From: Bacillus cereus
GTDB lineage: Bacteria > Bacillota > Bacilli > Bacillales > Bacillaceae_G
DNA length: 47,526 nucleotides
Direction of reading: 5' to 3'
Assembly (NCBI RefSeq): GCF_002584535.1
Contig: NZ_NUOT01000037.1
Span: forward strand, 1 to 47,526
Position numbers and translations under genes: made by a program. Positions 44,940-47,526 of this stretch are shown piece by piece; positions within the stretch are counted from its first letter, which is position 1, and each line of letters opens with the position of its first letter. Below the pieces are notes generated by a model that was not told the DNA's origin, did no database searches, and saw nothing but the letters and a program-made list of their open reading frames with translations.

Positions 44940-45164
44940 TTACGAACCTAATGTTAATTCACTTGTTTCTAACGGAGGAATAAATACAGTCCCCCTCGGC
45001 ACCTCTGCTGGCATGCGCTTCCCATTTAAAAAGGTGGCAACGCTTGAAGCCCCAGAACCAGCATATATTTTCGCTACAGCAAATGGTTCGATACTAAAAC
45101 AATCGCCTACATTTACCGCTCCTCGATTATTTATAATTTTAATCTTCCGAAGAAATGCACTCAT
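44940..45164 (-). CDS. GerPA/GerPF-family spore protein
   Basis: A 74-residue protein with the family pattern clearly visible: IKIINNRGAVNVGDCFSIEP, then AKIYAGSGASSVATF. Canonical GerPA and GerPF share the strand-GD-K.Y.GSG layout and similar length. The ATG at 45164 has AGAAAGGAGG upstream; a 24-codon extension is unsupported. It probably forms an operon with the next gene, expressed late in sporulation. It is separate from a canonical six-gene gerP operon, which is not in this window. Confidence 0.6.
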   Translation of the reverse strand: MSAFLRKIKIINNRGAVNVGDCFSIEPFAVAKIYAGSGASSVATFLNGKRMPAEVPRGTVFIPPLETSELTLGS

Positions 45165-45200
45165 AAGTAACCTCCTTTCTAAGAAAAGGATTCTTTTGTA

Positions 45201-45209
45201 CACTGTATG
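45201..45209 (-). promoter_or_regulatory. Possible mother-cell (sigma-E/K) -10 element
   Basis: CATACAGTG on the minus strand, 37 bases before the GerP-like start. It matches CATA of the sigma-K -10 and 7 of 8 positions of the sigma-E -10. The -35 side is occupied by the T run of the preceding terminator, so this is weak. Confidence 0.3.
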
Positions 45210-45246
45210 CAAAAAAAAAAAACTTGAAACAAACACGTTTCAAGTT
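45210..45246 (-). terminator. Terminator of the rhodanese gene
   Basis: Perfect 10-bp stem AACTTGAAAC / GTTTCAAGTT (45221-45230 with 45237-45246), followed by 12 T residues on the minus strand. Confidence 0.92.
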
Positions 45247-45257
45247 TTAAGAACGAA

Positions 45258-45569
45258 CTATTGAATTTCACCTTCATATTGCAGCATACCGCCGACCATA
45301 TTTACCGTTTTAAACCCTTGTTCATTTAAATAGTGACATACATTTTCACTACGCATTCCTGATCTACAAATAAAGATATATTCATTTTCTTTATCAAAGA
45401 AGTCAACTTTATTTGGGATATCACCCATTTTAATATGTACAGCTTCTGGAATTTTCCCTTGTGCTACTTCCTCATCTTCACGCACATCTACTAAAAATAA
45501 TGTTTCTCCATTTTCTAAACGTTCTTTCAATTCTTCTGTTGTAATTGTTTTTACTTCCGTCATATCCAT
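45258..45569 (-). CDS. Rhodanese-like sulfurtransferase
   Basis: A 103-residue single rhodanese domain. The active-site Cys is in the loop CRSGMRS (about residue 68), with the family motifs LVDVREDEE and GKIPEAVHI. It is cytosolic and transfers sulfane sulfur; the physiological acceptor is unknown. AAGGAGG lies five bases before the first ATG; a second ATG two codons on is possible. A 14-codon frame (45579-45623) ends at the TAA overlapping this RBS. Confidence 0.88.
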   Translation of the reverse strand: MDMTEVKTITTEELKERLENGETLFLVDVREDEEVAQGKIPEAVHIKMGDIPNKVDFFDKENEYIFICRSGMRSENVCHYLNEQGFKTVNMVGGMLQYEGEIQ

Positions 45570-45784
45570 AATTCCTCCTTATATACAATGTAACTCTAAG
45601 TAATCAGCTTTTTCTTTACTCATCTATTCATCTCCAATTTTAGCATGCAAAATTACGAACGCAAACACTTGAAACTTCTTATCTTTTTATTGTTTCTCAG
45701 CACAATTGCAAATGAATCTATTTACAAATATAGCTTTTACATTGTATCCTCAATATACTTGTTTTACGAAAGGAGTCACTTGAA

Positions 45785-45970
45785 ATGACACTTGTTCTTT
45801 TCATTATAGGTCTCATTTTTTTAACTCTTGCTATCATTTCACTTGGTGTATTTAACAAAAGTAAGCCTACACAATCTTCTCAAGAACGATCATTCCTCTA
45901 TTTATTAATCGGCATTGCTTGTTTAGGATTGTGCATTGCAACATACCTCTTCCGTTTAAAAATCATCTAA
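45785..45970 (+). CDS. Small two-helix membrane protein
   Basis: A 61-residue protein with two hydrophobic segments (about 3-22 and 39-57) joined by a short polar loop (NKSKPTQSSQERS). RBS AAAGGAG before the ATG. I do not recognise the family; its role cannot be inferred. It stands alone between divergent and convergent neighbours. Confidence 0.65.
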   Translation: MTLVLFIIGLIFLTLAIISLGVFNKSKPTQSSQERSFLYLLIGIACLGLCIATYLFRLKII

Positions 45971-46005
45971 AAAAAGGTGCCTGCTTAACGACTTGCACCT
46001 TTTCT
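45970..46005. terminator. Bidirectional terminator
   Basis: Stem AAAAGGTGC / GCACCTTTT (45972-45980 with 45995-46003), shared by the membrane protein gene and the convergent hydrolase. Confidence 0.75.
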
Positions 46006-46006
46006 T

Positions 46007-47131
46007 TTACACATGGCTAGACACTCTTCTCCTTAAAAACTCATCCACTTTCTTTTCAAATAAATGAACATCTATTACTCCAGCCATATGACCATTTATA
46101 CTTTCAATCTCATACACTTCCGCATACTTCCCTTGCTTCCTAAGCACGTCTACCATTTGATAATTATAACGAGAAGGTTGCAACAAATCTTGTTTGCATG
46201 GAATCATAAGCACATCTGCCTCGATTTGAAAAAGTGCTTCTTCTAAAGAAGAAAAGCCGTGGGCAAGATCATGTAATAATGTGGCCTTTGCTGTATACAT
46301 CCATGAATTCGCATCAACAAAAGTAATATTTTGAAGTGTCAACGCATTTATATTTTGTTCAAATGACAGTAATGCCGAGAAATTCTCATAAGGTGCTGTT
46401 TCTGCACTATTACGCTGAAATGTCGTTTCATAATAGTGAGCATCAAATGCATTTATAAACATCATTTTTCCTGCTACATGTAATCCTTTCATTGGCTGTT
46501 CTTCCCCATAATTTCCATCATTCCACTTCGGATCTAACTGAATAGCTTCGATTGCATTTTGCAGAACATTAACCGACGTTACAACCGGATTTTGCGGGTT
46601 CGTAATTACACCAATCATCCGCTCTACCACATCCGGATAATGAACAGCCCATTGCTGTGCAATCATTCCACCAGCTGAAGGCCCTATGACAGCATGCAAT
46701 CTTGTTATTCCCATGGCTTTCACTAATTCATATTGCACACGTGCCACATCTAAAAACGTAAATACCGGAAACTCCATCCCATATTCAAATCCTGTTATTG
46801 GATTGATTGATTTTGGCCCCGTTGTCATTACGTAAGGATTCTTCACTTGTACATTGCAAATATTATCGGTACATATTACAAAATAGCGATCTGTATCAAT
46901 TGCTTTCCCCGGACCAATCAGTCCATCCCACCATCCAGGAAATGGATCCTCTTCCGTATATTTTCCCGCGGCATGGCTTGTTGCACTAAAATAATGACAG
47001 ACTAAAATCACATTTGATTTTTCCCGATTTAATTTACCGTATGTCTCATATCCAATCTGAACGGGAATTTTCATGCCGTTTTCAAATGTGAATTCTTTTA
47101 AATAAAAGTTTTCTTTTTTCACATGTAACAA
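46007..47131 (-). CDS. MetX-like alpha/beta hydrolase
   Basis: A 374-residue alpha/beta-hydrolase of the homoserine O-acetyltransferase (MetX) type. The N-terminal YETYGKLN and CHYFSATSHAAG resemble MetX. The nucleophile Ser is in IGPSAGGM, the acid Asp probably in IPCKQDLLQP, and the His in INGHMAGVID. The nucleophile elbow differs from the GGSMGG of true MetX, and no other methionine genes lie nearby, so acetyl transfer to homoserine is uncertain. The TTG start has AAGGAGG eight bases upstream. Confidence 0.75.
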   Translation of the reverse strand: MLHVKKENFYLKEFTFENGMKIPVQIGYETYGKLNREKSNVILVCHYFSATSHAAGKYTEEDPFPGWWDGLIGPGKAIDTDRYFVICTDNICNVQVKNPYVMTTGPKSINPITGFEYGMEFPVFTFLDVARVQYELVKAMGITRLHAVIGPSAGGMIAQQWAVHYPDVVERMIGVITNPQNPVVTSVNVLQNAIEAIQLDPKWNDGNYGEEQPMKGLHVAGKMMFINAFDAHYYETTFQRNSAETAPYENFSALLSFEQNINALTLQNITFVDANSWMYTAKATLLHDLAHGFSSLEEALFQIEADVLMIPCKQDLLQPSRYNYQMVDVLRKQGKYAEVYEIESINGHMAGVIDVHLFEKKVDEFLRRRVSSHV

Positions 47132-47326
47132 TTTTTTCCCTCCTTCGCTACATTTCTTCCAACATGTTCATTCATATATTTTTCAGCTTATAAAAAGAGA
47201 AACTTTCTCTTAAAGGAAATTTATATATATAAAATGAAATTCCTTCTTACTCTCTTAAATAAGTGCATAATATACAAAAATACCCACAAACTAACATTAT
47301 CTAACATCATTAAAGAGGGAATACAT
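47132..47326. other. Intergenic region with inverted repeats
   Basis: Contains AAGAGAAA-CTTTCTCTT (47195-47211) and an imperfect palindrome AAGGAAATTT ... AAATTCCTT (about 47214-47244) around a TATATATATA core. CATAATA near 47264 resembles a sigma-G -10, but no matching -35 is seen. Confidence 0.35.
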
Positions 47327-47526
47327 ATGATATGGAAATGGTTTCGCAAGAAAAAAAAATCAAGTAAAACAGATTCAAAAGGGCAAGCTCAAGCTACTCA
47401 GCAAGACAAGCAAGATCAAAACAAACAACAGCAAGCTGCTCAGCAAGACAAGCAAACACAAAACAAACAGCAGCAAGCTGCTCAGCAAGACAAGCAAGAT
47501 CAAAACAAACAACAGCAAGCTGCTCA
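47327..47526 (+). CDS. Gln-rich repeat protein, probable spore germinant receptor A subunit (GerI/GerH type), N-terminal part
   Basis: The frame starts at the ATG at 47327 (RBS AGAGGG) and is open to the right edge (66 codons visible). After a basic start (MIWKWFRKKKKSSK) the protein is a Gln/Lys/Asp/Asn-rich tandem repeat. A long hydrophilic Gln-rich repeated N-terminus is a feature I associate with the GerIA/GerHA receptor subunits of the B. cereus group. The diagnostic GerA-family domain lies outside the window, so this is a provisional call. Confidence 0.5.
   Translation, partial: MIWKWFRKKKKSSKTDSKGQAQATQQDKQDQNKQQQAAQQDKQTQNKQQQAAQQDKQDQNKQQQAA
47393..47526. repeat. 42-bp tandem repeat at the right edge
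   Basis: Three full copies (47393-47434, 47435-47476, 47477-47518) and the start of a fourth. Each encodes the 14-residue unit AAQQDKQDQNKQQQ with few changes (copy 1 has Thr for Ala, copy 2 has Thr for Asp). The array continues past the window. Confidence 0.95.

Noticed and set aside
47393-47526. CRISPR array at the right edge
   Set aside because: The units are contiguous, in frame and without spacers; they are coding tandem repeats.

Overview
The window looks like chromosomal DNA from the Bacillus cereus group (B. cereus, B. thuringiensis or B. anthracis). It is AT-rich, its ribosome-binding sites are strong GGAGG types, and TTG and GTG starts are frequent. Sporulation genes and dispersed B. 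cereus-group-style intergenic repeats are present. The first 25 kb follows the gene order of the B. subtilis 'yt' region (sftA, ytpR/Q/P, ytoP, ytzB, ytnP, trmB, ytzH, ytmP, amyX, pepV, ytzE, ytgP, ytfP). These identifications come from recognising protein motifs by eye and from gene order. No database search was run.

Layout. 1-7.3 kb: 5' part of sftA with acidic tandem repeats, a small gene broken by a stop codon, a lipoprotein amidase, ytpQ-ytpR, ytpP, a DUF84 phosphatase, the M42 peptidase ytoP and ytzB. 7.5-12.4 kb: a fatty-acid degradation operon (acyl-CoA ligase, acyl-CoA dehydrogenase, an unrecognised 46-codon ORF, 3-hydroxybutyryl-CoA dehydrogenase, thiolase). 12.6-25.2 kb: ytnP lactonase, trmB, ytzH, ytmP, pullulanase amyX, RNA cyclic phosphodiesterase thpR, dipeptidase pepV, ytzE, an RsuA-type pseudouridine synthase, the MurJ-type flippase ytgP and the flavoprotein ytfP. 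25.2-29 kb: a drug-efflux MFS pump, an ArsR/SRPBCC pair, a cse60 sporulation operon and a CarD-type regulator.

29-44.3 kb is one functional block for anaerobic nitrate respiration. It holds narK, molybdenum cofactor genes (moaD, moaE, mobB, moeA, moaC, moeB, moaA), the oxygen sensor fnr and narGHJI. An HxlR regulator and a divergent nitroreductase are embedded in it. Perfect TGTGA-N6-TCACA boxes lie upstream of moaA and narG. In both cases the box is centred exactly 41.5 bp before the start site predicted from a good -10 hexamer. The sequence therefore predicts that Fnr switches on both the cofactor pathway and the enzyme that needs it.

44.3-47.5 kb returns to sporulation and accessory genes: a second small gene interrupted by a stop, two small GerPA/GerPF-like proteins, a rhodanese, a two-helix membrane protein, a MetX-like alpha/beta hydrolase, and the start of a protein with Gln-rich 42-bp tandem repeats that resembles the GerI/GerH spore germinant receptor A subunit.

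I found no convincing wholly new multi-gene system, no CRISPR array, no rRNA or tRNA genes, no transposase and no prophage. The most useful non-routine items are the two phased Fnr promoters (one inside a terminator hairpin), the translationally coupled 46-codon ORF, the two stop-interrupted small genes, the GerP-like pair, and several operator or sporulation-promoter candidates.
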